NCBI GenBank assembly: GCA_009781695.1
Contig: WQVH01000009.1
Coordinates: 1-48,126 of the forward strand
DNA from: Oscillospiraceae bacterium
Lineage (GTDB): Bacteria > Bacillota > Clostridia > Oscillospirales > Oscillospiraceae
DNA: 48,126 nucleotides
Reading direction: 5' to 3'
In this document: one piece after another, positions 15,763-23,018 of the stretch
How positions within the stretch are numbered: the stretch's first letter is position 1
How the letters are laid out: each line of letters starts with the position of its first letter
Program-made: the position numbers and the translations under genes
Notes under the pieces: generated by a model
What the model was told of the DNA's origin: nothing
The model's database searches: none
The model's input: the letters and a program-made list of their open reading frames with translations, nothing else

Positions 15763-16341
15763 TTGAAGAAGATAGGTTTGGTGATTGTAGGCGTTGCCTG
15801 TATGGCACTGCTCTTCGGATGCAGCAGCCCAGAGCCAGCACACGATGCTGCAAGCGTTGCAGATCCGCTCGATGTTGCGGTGCATGAAGCACATCTTGCA
15901 GAGCCGGAAGACAACGAAATTCAGTCCAATGTTGCGCCGGATGAAGAAATTTCTGTGGAGCGGGTAAATTTTGCAGAGCTATTCGATGTTGCGCTAGAGG
16001 ATGAGTATTTCATGAAAACTGTAGATGCTGTTTTTGCAGATTTTAGCAATTACATAGGGAAAACAGTAAGGCTGGAAGGTGTGTTTGAATATTTTGGAAT
16101 GGACACGATTTATCGCCAAGTCTTCAGACGTGCCGGTACATGTTGAGGCCCTGACGGAAACGTAAGCCTTCTGGTAGAATGGCAAAATGACAATGACAAT
16201 GTGTATGCAGACCTTAATGACTGGGTAGAGGTTATAGGGAAATTCGGATTTATTGAAAGAGATGGTGTGCGGCTTATGGGCATACATCTTGATGCACTCA
16301 ATGTACTTGAAGTGCGCGGCAATGAGTTCATTCGGTCATAA
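15763..16341 (+). CDS. Candidate selenocysteine lipoprotein (Cys-Sec motif)
   Basis: The start is TTG 15763 after GAGAGGGAAG. A lipoprotein signal (LLFGC, lipid Cys20) is followed by an acidic linker and a folded domain (about 68-192). The frame meets TGA at 16144-16146 directly after TGT (Cys127), then continues 64 more codons to TAA 16341 with convincing protein sequence (LLVEWQNDND, DWVEVIGKFGF, LDALNVLEVRGNEF). From memory, Cys-containing relatives in Clostridia and the C-terminal domain of DUF1980/YcgQ-type proteins have Cys-Cys followed by G-x-D-G here, so UGA stands where the second Cys is expected. A SECIS-like hairpin starts 19 nt after the UGA (16166-16183). UGA is a normal stop elsewhere in the window. 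The alternative is a Cys-to-stop pseudogene. The operon with BlaI and M56 suggests inducible expression outside the membrane, perhaps in thiol or metal chemistry. Confidence 0.72.
16144..16183 (+). promoter_or_regulatory. UGA codon and bacterial SECIS-like hairpin
   Basis: After UGA (16144-16146), GCC (16166-16168) and TTCT (16169-16172) pair with AGAA (16176-16179) and GGC (16181-16183), with U16180 bulged and GGU (16173-16175) as the apical loop. The loop begins 26 nt after the UGA, inside the 16-37 nt range described for bacterial SECIS elements, and starts with GG as SelB-binding loops do. The bulged U is on the 3' side, whereas in E. coli fdhF it is on the 5' side. Confidence 0.62.
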
Positions 16342-16372
16342 TGAGTATCCATGGAGAAAAACAAGCGTAGCT

Positions 16373-16479
16373 TTATAGAGACGATCGCCCTTGGTCGCTC
16401 ATCGAAAAGAGAAATTTTGCGGATAATCAAACTGCGCAAGAGCAACCCTGCGGGCGACCAAGGGCGATCGTCTCTATAA
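16373..16479. repeat. Long perfect inverted repeat (26-bp arms)
   Basis: The left arm 16373-16398 (TTATAGAGACGATCGCCC...) is exactly complementary to the right arm 16454-16479 (...GGGCGATCGTCTCTATAA) around a 55-bp centre. It lies between the end of the selenoprotein candidate (plus) and the end of pilT (minus). It may act as a two-way terminator or be a small non-autonomous mobile element. No target duplication is obvious beyond the arms. Confidence 0.85.
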
Positions 16480-16542
16480 GAAAATAAGCTAAAAACAAAT
16501 TATAAGCTTTTCGGATGTAACGATACGATAATCATCGCTTAC

Positions 16543-17601
16543 CTAACTATTTCCGATCTGACGGATCACTTGCTCCTGATTTGAAGCATTCTTAATCGCT
16601 GTCTCTTTAGAGATATCGCCATTTCGATATAACTTCATAATATAAGCATCCATACCGATCATGCCATCTTGCGCCGAGGTCTGAATGATGCTATCGACCT
16701 GATGTGTCTTGGCTTCGCGTATGATATTGCTGATGGCATTATTGACTTGCATGATTTCAAACGCAGGAATGGACTTGCCTTCCATATTGGGAAGCAGTCT
16801 CTGCGAAACGACCATGCGCAGCACCATAGACAGCTGTACACGTATTTGTTGTTGCTGCTCAGGTGGGAAAATATCAATCATCCTGTCGATCGTATTGGCA
16901 GCGCCCACCGTATGCAAGGTCGAAATAACCAGATGACCTGTTTCTGCTGCGGTAATCGCAGTCTTTATGGTCTCATGGTCACGCATTTCACCCAAGAGAA
17001 TGATATCAGGCACCTGACGCATACATGCTCTGAGTGCAATAGCGTAAGACTCAGTATCTGTAGACACCTCACGTTGTGTGACCAGACTCTGACTATCTCT
17101 ATGCAGAAATTCTATAGGATCTTCTAATGTAATGATATGACAATTTCTGCTTTTGTTGATTGCATCAATAATACAAGCCAGCGTCGTGGACTTGCCGCCC
17201 CCGGCAGGGCCTGTGACCAGCACCAGACCATTGGTTTCATCAGCGATCCTCATGACACCATCCGGGATCAAAAGGTCTTTATACGCCGGGATTGAAAACA
17301 ACACGACCCGTATGATTGCCGCCATAGTGCTGCGCTGACGAAAGGCATTGACTCGAAATCTCGCAAGGCCGGGTACGGTGACAGGAAAATCGTCATCTCC
17401 GGTTGCGAGATACTTGTCCATAGACCGCTTACCCAGCTCATACAGGCCGGTGATCAAAATCTCCGCATCAGGCGGCATGATGATTCCGCTGTCTTCAGAT
17501 TTGATTATGCCATTGATCTTAAACGAGATATCACGGCCTGCTCCGATGAAAATATCCGAAGCACTTTTTTCAACCGCTTTAGTTAACCAATCAATTACCA
17601 A
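16543..17601 (-). CDS. pilT: PilT-type twitching/retraction ATPase
   Basis: This hexameric type IV pilus motor has all landmarks of PilT: Walker A GPAGGGKSTT (134-143, numbering from GTG 17610), Asp box ITLEDPIEF (160-168), Walker B ILLGEMRD (204-211) and His box GHLVISTLHT (225-234), with the C-terminal VSQRLLP segment. GTG 17610 is an option but touches the ribosome binding site AAGGGGTG, so TTG 17601 is preferred. It is the last gene of the minus-strand pilus cluster and the only motor ATPase in the window; no PilB-type extension ATPase is present here. It may power pilus assembly alone, or PilB may lie elsewhere. Confidence 0.93.
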   Translation of the reverse strand: MVIDWLTKAVEKSASDIFIGAGRDISFKINGIIKSEDSGIIMPPDAEILITGLYELGKRSMDKYLATGDDDFPVTVPGLARFRVNAFRQRSTMAAIIRVVLFSIPAYKDLLIPDGVMRIADETNGLVLVTGPAGGGKSTTLACIIDAINKSRNCHIITLEDPIEFLHRDSQSLVTQREVSTDTESYAIALRACMRQVPDIILLGEMRDHETIKTAITAAETGHLVISTLHTVGAANTIDRMIDIFPPEQQQQIRVQLSMVLRMVVSQRLLPNMEGKSIPAFEIMQVNNAISNIIREAKTHQVDSIIQTSAQDGMIGMDAYIMKLYRNGDISKETAIKNASNQEQVIRQIGNS

Positions 17602-17646
17602 TGGGTTCACCCCTTCCTAAACTCAATCTGCCGGGGAGGCCATGAT

Positions 17647-18102
17647 TTACCAAGGTAAATCATCCCCCAAGTCGATTCCGGGCGGACCCGGATGTACATT
17701 CAGACCTGCATCATATGTCCACTCTCTCGCATTATACATGCGCCAGCCTTGTATCCGGTGCGTGCCATCATAGATCAAAAGCTGAACAAAAATCGCAAGA
17801 TCATCATTAATCGGTGCAGAAAATATGACCATTTCGCCTCCGGTATAAAAGTCAAACTCTGTATGTATATCTACACCTTGCACACTTGAAGGGATGGACT
17901 CCGCCTCAAACAAATCAGCGACAATACTATTGGCCAGCGCATCCGCTTCGAAGAACCCTACAACTAGCCGAGCCTCACTGGAGACGAGCGCTTTGTCATT
18001 GGATGCAACAACATATGTAATAAGTGAAAAAACCGTGAGACAAAGCACCGCAAACACGAGGATAATAGATGCACTGCCAACGCCGATTCCGCCTTTATTC
18101 AT
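17647..18102 (-). CDS. Pilus-cluster protein with single N-terminal helix
   Basis: This 151-aa protein begins MNKGGIGVGSASIILVFAVLCLTVFSL, a pilin-like hydrophobic helix (about residues 9-33) with a short basic leader, and then has a globular extracytoplasmic part ending in a Pro/Gly/Asp-rich tail. The classic prepilin cleavage motif (G followed by F/M-TLxE) is not clear, so it may be a minor pseudopilin or a membrane-anchored helper. It sits 46 bp before pilT in the same direction. Function beyond pilus association is unknown. Confidence 0.7.
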   Translation of the reverse strand: MNKGGIGVGSASIILVFAVLCLTVFSLITYVVASNDKALVSSEARLVVGFFEADALANSIVADLFEAESIPSSVQGVDIHTEFDFYTGGEMVIFSAPINDDLAIFVQLLIYDGTHRIQGWRMYNAREWTYDAGLNVHPGPPGIDLGDDLPW

Positions 18103-18159
18103 TCTGATTCACTCCTTTTGGAGATCGATTTTGAGAATGGAGTACTAGGTAAGCGATGA

Positions 18160-18597
18160 TTAAGAGGGAGAGAAAATTGCGAGCGGGAATGTGACCAGCT
18201 CATCACCGGTGGTTCTGGAAACAGAAATCTCAAATGATAATAAATGTGGATTTAAAGATGAGGAATCAATCAGACGCAAGATATATTCCGCATCACTAAA
18301 ATCTGACATCTGCCAGTTGCTGTCAAAAAACACAAGCCTTGCCTGAGTGCCTCTTTCGGTAAAGCTCTCAGGCCAACCGCCTATTTGCGCAGCGAGATCA
18401 AAGTCACCGGATGTGGCTCTGACCGTTTCGGCTACACTCTCAGCAGCAAGCAGGGCATTGCTGATATCCCTTGAGTCTCTGGCCAGAAAATATGCGTTGG
18501 CTAAAATACTGATACAAGCCGCTGCACAAATCGCAAAAACAGCAATGACAATCAGTTGCTCAATTAAAAAGAGTGTGGATTTAGATCGAGATCTCAT
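18160..18597 (-). CDS. Type IV prepilin-like protein
   Basis: This 145-aa protein has a basic leader (MRSRSKS) followed by TLFLIEQLIVIAVFAICAAACI, where the Glu at about position 13 and the long hydrophobic helix match the N-terminus of type IV prepilins. The usual Gly at the cleavage site is replaced by Ser. The rest would be a globular pilin head exposed outside. The start overlaps the stop of the upstream DUF4860-like gene as ATGA. It is likely a minor pilin of the cluster 16.5-20.6 kb. Confidence 0.75.
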   Translation of the reverse strand: MRSRSKSTLFLIEQLIVIAVFAICAAACISILANAYFLARDSRDISNALLAAESVAETVRATSGDFDLAAQIGGWPESFTERGTQARLVFFDSNWQMSDFSDAEYILRLIDSSSLNPHLLSFEISVSRTTGDELVTFPLAIFSPS

Positions 18598-19118
18598 TCA
18601 AGGCTCACCTCCTGCGCAGTATCATCATCGGATAAATGGCCTACCCCGGCAGTGCGCGGGTATAAAATCAAGCTTCTGGTGCCTGCGGTTATTTTCAAAA
18701 GCCCTCCGTCTAACGTCTCAAATGCAATATGATCCAGCGGCATAATGAGCGTACCATCGGCAGGGGAGAAGTCCAGCTCTACTTCGCTGAATATCTCACG
18801 AATCCAGCCATCATAATGAAAGATAGACGTGCGAAAATGTCGTGCACTTAAATACTCATCATAAACCAGCGCCGACAATCCGCTAAATTCATCGATATGG
18901 ATTCTGCCGCTGTCATCATTATTTCTGACCTTGGTGCGGATGTATGAAAGCGCTGTACGCTCATCTTGCTCTTCACGAGATATGGTGGTCATATTTTGAT
19001 AAATACTCGCACCCAACATCAGCACCATGAGCACCGAAACGGCAAATATGCAAAAGATAATGAGCACAAAAACAGTGTCTATCCTTTGTTTGTTATAAAA
19101 TCTCTTCATATTTCTCAT
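18594..19118 (-). CDS. DUF4860-like pilus-cluster protein
   Basis: This 174-aa protein has one N-terminal membrane helix (about residues 14-38) and an extracytoplasmic domain containing RTALSYIRTKVRNNDDSGRI, the pattern I associate with DUF4860. This family is found next to pilin genes in Clostridia. It probably acts as a minor pilin or assembly subunit. Both ends overlap neighbours by 4 bases (ATGA), so expression is strictly coupled. No enzymatic motif is seen. Confidence 0.78.
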   Translation of the reverse strand: MRNMKRFYNKQRIDTVFVLIIFCIFAVSVLMVLMLGASIYQNMTTISREEQDERTALSYIRTKVRNNDDSGRIHIDEFSGLSALVYDEYLSARHFRTSIFHYDGWIREIFSEVELDFSPADGTLIMPLDHIAFETLDGGLLKITAGTRSLILYPRTAGVGHLSDDDTAQEVSLE

Positions 19119-19441
19119 AATTCAATCACCGCAATATCCGGGAAAATGTTGGAGGCGAATACATCATAGTGCACGACAAATCTATCCCAATCTATATGCA
19201 CTCCAAAATTCTCTTCAATATATTGAATGCTTTCCGGGTAACGTCCTTCAATCGCATAGGCCGTGACGACCGCACGACGAATGCTGTCTTCGAGAATCCG
19301 TTTGGATTCGGCTCTGCTGGCCTCTTCGGTCTGACGTAAACCAAAGACCACCATCACGATCACCACTATTGTAAACAGCAATGGCAATACTGCCCCTTGA
19401 AGGAAATCTACGCCGCTTTTTTTATAAATACTCTTTTTCAA
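19115..19441 (-). CDS. Small pilus-cluster membrane protein
   Basis: TTG 19441 with GAGGG 8-9 bases upstream gives 108 aa (MKKSIYKKSGVDFLQGAV...). A longer TTG start at 19468 has poorer spacing. One membrane helix (LPLLFTIVVIVMVVFGL) is followed by RAESKRILEDSIRRAVVTAYAIEGRYPES, the helical stretch seen in pilin-like proteins of these clusters, and then a short C-terminal part. It lies between pilC and the DUF4860-like gene and is coupled to the latter by ATGA. It is likely a minor pilin-like subunit. Confidence 0.72.
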   Translation of the reverse strand: MKKSIYKKSGVDFLQGAVLPLLFTIVVIVMVVFGLRQTEEASRAESKRILEDSIRRAVVTAYAIEGRYPESIQYIEENFGVHIDWDRFVVHYDVFASNIFPDIAVIEL

Positions 19442-19503
19442 TGTGATACCCTCATTTCCAAAAAGCAAATGTCCTTAGACATTAGTTACTGTGCAGTGCC
19501 CCA

Positions 19504-20550
19504 CTACCCAATCGCTGTCATGATGCCAATAAGCGGCAGCATAACAGACAATAAAATGACACCGACGATGATCGACGAAATGATGACCAAAGTAGGTTCA
19601 ATTCTACCGACAATCCGATCAATACTATCAGTCACATCAAGATCGCTGCGTCTGGCTATTTCTGACATGGCCTCATCAGCCTTTCCGCTCCGAGAACCAA
19701 TAGAGAGCATCTTACCATCCTGAGCAGACAATATACCGGATCCGGTCAGCGCTTCGTGCAGTGGACGGCCTGAACTGATGAGTACATCACACTTCCTATG
19801 CTTTTCATCAACCGCCCTTGAACCTCCGCTGACATTTGCGGCGAGATCTATCGCATCTTGCGTATCCAAACCACTGGCCATCGCCAACCGCATGGCAAAT
19901 ATGAAGCGAGAGGATGCGATTTTGCCAAAAATGCCTTTGCTGCCCCATTTGTTTGAAAAAGCCTTTCCGAGCTTGCTGCGCAACGGAGGCAATATCGCCA
20001 GCACCAGAACAAAAAGAAACAAGATGGCAAAGATGATGGCAATCACAACCGCCGCACCGCCAAGCCACTGACCGAAATCCATCAGCGCAGTAGCCAGTGG
20101 TGACATTTGTGTGCCAAGCCGTGCGAAGACATCATTGAAAATAGGCAGCACTTGAACAATAAGCACAAGCACAACAACGATCATAAGCACCAGCAAAATC
20201 GCCGGGTACAAAACTGAGTTTTTGATCGTCACCGAGAGCCTAACCTGCCGCTCATAATATTCTGAGAGCGCTTTTAGCGTCTCGACCAACCGGCCGGTTC
20301 TCTCCCCGATTTCCACCATGTGGATCATATATCTCGGGAAAACGCCCGACTCCCTGAGCGCAAGCGAGAACTGGTCACCCATCTCCAGCTGATCTACCAG
20401 AGCTTGAAGTACGGCCTGTCCCTCTTTACTGGACTCATCGTCCCTGAGGACATGTACACTATCGCTGACGGTGAGACCTGCATCCAATAGCATTGCAAGC
20501 TCCGCACAGAGCATGGATAGGTACGTGTTTGTTAAGATTCTCTTTCCCAC
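19504..20550 (-). CDS. pilC: Type II secretion/type IV pilus inner-membrane platform protein (PilC/GspF)
   Basis: This 348-aa polytopic protein has two copies of the T2SSF domain (about 10-135 and 215-340), each with a cytoplasmic helical bundle followed by membrane helices. The motif EIGERTGRLVETLKALSEYYERQ is diagnostic, and the second copy repeats it as SIGSRSGKADEAMSEIARR. GspF/PilC forms the platform on which the pilus ATPase acts. The start is GTG 20550 with GAGGT 6-7 bases upstream. It is the first gene of the pilus cluster. No PilB, prepilin peptidase or obvious major pilin is present in the window. Confidence 0.92.
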   Translation of the reverse strand: MGKRILTNTYLSMLCAELAMLLDAGLTVSDSVHVLRDDESSKEGQAVLQALVDQLEMGDQFSLALRESGVFPRYMIHMVEIGERTGRLVETLKALSEYYERQVRLSVTIKNSVLYPAILLVLMIVVVLVLIVQVLPIFNDVFARLGTQMSPLATALMDFGQWLGGAAVVIAIIFAILFLFVLVLAILPPLRSKLGKAFSNKWGSKGIFGKIASSRFIFAMRLAMASGLDTQDAIDLAANVSGGSRAVDEKHRKCDVLISSGRPLHEALTGSGILSAQDGKMLSIGSRSGKADEAMSEIARRSDLDVTDSIDRIVGRIEPTLVIISSIIVGVILLSVMLPLIGIMTAIG

Positions 20551-20624
20551 AGCGTAACCTCATTTCATTATAGATTATAATCGTTGCGATAAGGTTTGCG
20601 AGTGACTTGGTTCAATAGGGAACA

Positions 20625-21731
20625 TTAGCGAATGAATCTGGGAGAATAGTTCTTGCCGTCACCGATAAACCGCATGACATCAGCGCTTTGGTTGCCCGTA
20701 GCAGCAAATGTGGGATCCATCAGATTCCATGACCGACCGTCAAAATGGATGATATTGTTGATCCAACCATCGGCCTCGGAGAATACGTCGATCCATGCAT
20801 GGTACTGCTCTCCTGCATACCCGATGACCAATCGGGTTGGAATGCCGAGACTGCGCAGCATTGCCGTCATGAGCGAAGCATAATCAAAGCATATGCCCTT
20901 TTTGTTGGCAAGCACCGTATCTACATTGGGTACGTATCCGGAGTGCATTCCATTTTGCACTTCTCTTGCAAAAGTTCTATCATAAGTGATGTTTTTAATG
21001 ACAAAATTATAAATGGCCTCAACGCGTGCATACACTCCGGTGATGTTACCTGCAAGTTCGGCAGCTTTTTTTGTGACAGCGCTGTCTTTGCTAAAGTTAA
21101 CAAACTGATTGGGACGCAGAAATGGTGCAAACTCATCTCTTAAGTTTACCGTGATGGTAGACGTGTTTAAAACAGCGAATCGGGTACCTTCAATTTGCTC
21201 AAGCACACTGATGACATACCGGCCATTACCTGCTGAAAGCGGGAAGACCTCCCATGTGCCGCTGCCATTGAGCCTATACTGATAGAGCACATTATCAGGT
21301 CCGGTGATGGTGACTCTGATTTGAGTGCTGGTGTTTCTTGTGACCCTTGCCATGACATACCCATCAGCAGAATTGGAAAAATCAATAGCTGCCCTTTGAT
21401 TGGTATTGTGTTGGGAACCGGATGCAGACGGAATCGGGATCGTAAACCCTGCTGTGCCTGCGGTTACTGTATTTAATGGCGATGCATTTACAGATACCGG
21501 GTTTGCTGTATATACAAGGTTTGCATATATCGGAATTTCTGATAGCGCAATCGCATCCGAGTCAAGGCTCAAAAGAACCATCTCTTCACGCGATATGATA
21601 TCATCAAATGTGTCAATCAGCTCAATATCCCTTGAGATAGGCGCATTAGGGGATATTTGCGTGCATGCAAGAATGCCGCCCATAATCAAAATGGAAAGCA
21701 ATAAGGCGATCAGCCGACCGGTTCTTTTCAT
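20625..21731 (-). CDS. Transglutaminase-like domain lipoprotein
   Basis: The start is ATG 21731, 8 bases after AGGAGG; an upstream GTG lies inside that site. The signal ends in a lipobox (GGILAC), so the protein should be lipid-anchored outside the cell. A middle beta-rich region (about 95-200) is followed by a transglutaminase-like core with catalytic Cys in KKGICFDYASLMTAMLRSLG, His in YHAWIDVF and Asp in LMDPTFAA. These bacterial enzymes act as papain-like proteases or in protein/peptide processing; the substrate is unknown. It lies alone between the pilus cluster and mnmA, transcribed in the same direction. Confidence 0.9.
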   Translation of the reverse strand: MKRTGRLIALLLSILIMGGILACTQISPNAPISRDIELIDTFDDIISREEMVLLSLDSDAIALSEIPIYANLVYTANPVSVNASPLNTVTAGTAGFTIPIPSASGSQHNTNQRAAIDFSNSADGYVMARVTRNTSTQIRVTITGPDNVLYQYRLNGSGTWEVFPLSAGNGRYVISVLEQIEGTRFAVLNTSTITVNLRDEFAPFLRPNQFVNFSKDSAVTKKAAELAGNITGVYARVEAIYNFVIKNITYDRTFAREVQNGMHSGYVPNVDTVLANKKGICFDYASLMTAMLRSLGIPTRLVIGYAGEQYHAWIDVFSEADGWINNIIHFDGRSWNLMDPTFAATGNQSADVMRFIGDGKNYSPRFIR

Positions 21732-21893
21732 AATGCGCACCTCCTGAAAATCAAAAGTAACCCATGATTAGTGTCAGTTGCGAATTGCGAAGAATCCATG
21801 ATACGTGGCTATTATACATAATGAATGTCACAAGACTGTCACGAAGTTAAGTTTTTAGAAAAAAGCTGTTAAAATGTGACAAATTGTAAATTT

Positions 21894-22940
21894 TTAAAGA
21901 ATAGTCCCTCCGCCCAGTATATAGTCGCCATCGTAAATCACTGCGGCCTGACCACTCGTGATGGCTCTTTGCGGCGCGTCAAATTCGATTTGCAAAGCAT
22001 CATCATCGATCTGATGTATCGTAGCAGGTTGCTCCGCTTGATTGTATCGAATTCTGGCCTTTGCTCTGATGGGCTGGTCTAGTTTGTCCATTGCGATCAG
22101 GTTGATATCTCGCACGGTAAGTGTTTTGGAAAAAAGCATTTCATTTTTTCCTACCACTACTGTATTTTCATCCGGGTGGATGGCTACGACATAGGGTGGA
22201 TGCGGCATGGCAAGACCTAAACCTCTGCGCTGTCCGATGGTATAGTGAATGAGTCCTTTCGTTTCGCCCAAGTCATTACCTTGTGTGTCTATAAATCGCC
22301 CTTTTTGCGGCGCTACACCTGTTTGCGCTATGATAAACTGAGCGTAGTCACCATCAGGTATGAAGCAGATATCTTGGCTTTCCTTGCTTTGGGCTGCGGC
22401 AAATTGCGCTTCGGCAGCGAGGGCGCGTACCTGCGCCTTGGAATAGACGCCGAGCGGGAAGCGCAGGTGGGCGAGTTGTGACTGCTTTAATGAATAGAGC
22501 ACATAGCTTTGATCTTTGGTAGGGTCAGCGCCTTTTTTGAGCAGATACCGACCGGATGCATCCTGCTCCGTTTGCACATAGTGTCCGGTGACGAGATAGT
22601 GCTTGTTCAGCTCAGAAGCTTTGTCCAAAAGTCGTCCGAATTTGATATGTTTATTACAATCCACACAGGGATTGGGCGTTTGGCCATTTTGATATGCGCT
22701 GATAAAGCGCGAGAGGACTTTATTTGCAAAATCACCAGCAAAGTCAAAGCTATAAAAAGGGATGTTGAGCTTTTCGGCGGCTGCCCTTGCGGTATGCTCT
22801 GAGTCTTTTACACTCGGGTGCAGTCTCATTATGGCTCCTGCGCAATCGTAGCCCTCATGCAACATGAGCATTGCAGATACTGTGCTGTCCACACCGCCGC
22901 TCATGGCGATCAGTGCGCTTTTGGGTGCGTTATCGTTCAT
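21894..22940 (-). CDS. mnmA: tRNA-specific 2-thiouridylase MnmA
   Basis: This enzyme thiolates U34 of Lys, Glu and Gln tRNAs. It has the PP-loop SGGVDSTVSAM near the N-terminus, the catalytic cysteines in NPCVDCNKHIKFG and SQDICFIPDGDY, and the C-terminal beta-barrel with GLIHYTIGQRRGLG. The frame is open further upstream, but GGAG before ATG 22940 gives the usual length of about 348 aa. It follows the cysteine desulfurase gene by 78 bp, which supplies the sulfur, so the two form a functional pair. Confidence 0.96.
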   Translation of the reverse strand: MNDNAPKSALIAMSGGVDSTVSAMLMLHEGYDCAGAIMRLHPSVKDSEHTARAAAEKLNIPFYSFDFAGDFANKVLSRFISAYQNGQTPNPCVDCNKHIKFGRLLDKASELNKHYLVTGHYVQTEQDASGRYLLKKGADPTKDQSYVLYSLKQSQLAHLRFPLGVYSKAQVRALAAEAQFAAAQSKESQDICFIPDGDYAQFIIAQTGVAPQKGRFIDTQGNDLGETKGLIHYTIGQRRGLGLAMPHPPYVVAIHPDENTVVVGKNEMLFSKTLTVRDINLIAMDKLDQPIRAKARIRYNQAEQPATIHQIDDDALQIEFDAPQRAITSGQAAVIYDGDYILGGGTIL

Positions 22941-23018
22941 ATAATTTCTCCGAGTCTTGCATGATGGGAAAGGACTGTGCAAAAATTTGCGAATTATTTT
23001 AGAGATGCTGCACTTATG

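Larger units (their letters stand above)
16530..18161. repeat. 15-bp inverted repeats flanking pilT and the 151-aa gene
   Basis: AATCATCGCTTACCT (16530-16544) recurs as its exact reverse complement AGGTAAGCGATGATT at 18147-18161. Each copy touches the stop codon of a pilus gene. The two copies enclose pilT and its upstream neighbour. They may be remnants of an inversion or insertion, or allow long-range pairing in the transcript. Confidence 0.6.

Noticed and set aside
16144-16146. UGA read as Trp or Gly under a changed genetic code
   Set aside because: UGA ends many clear genes here (for example the LytTR regulator, mrpF and the lactate permease), so a genome-wide reassignment is not supported.
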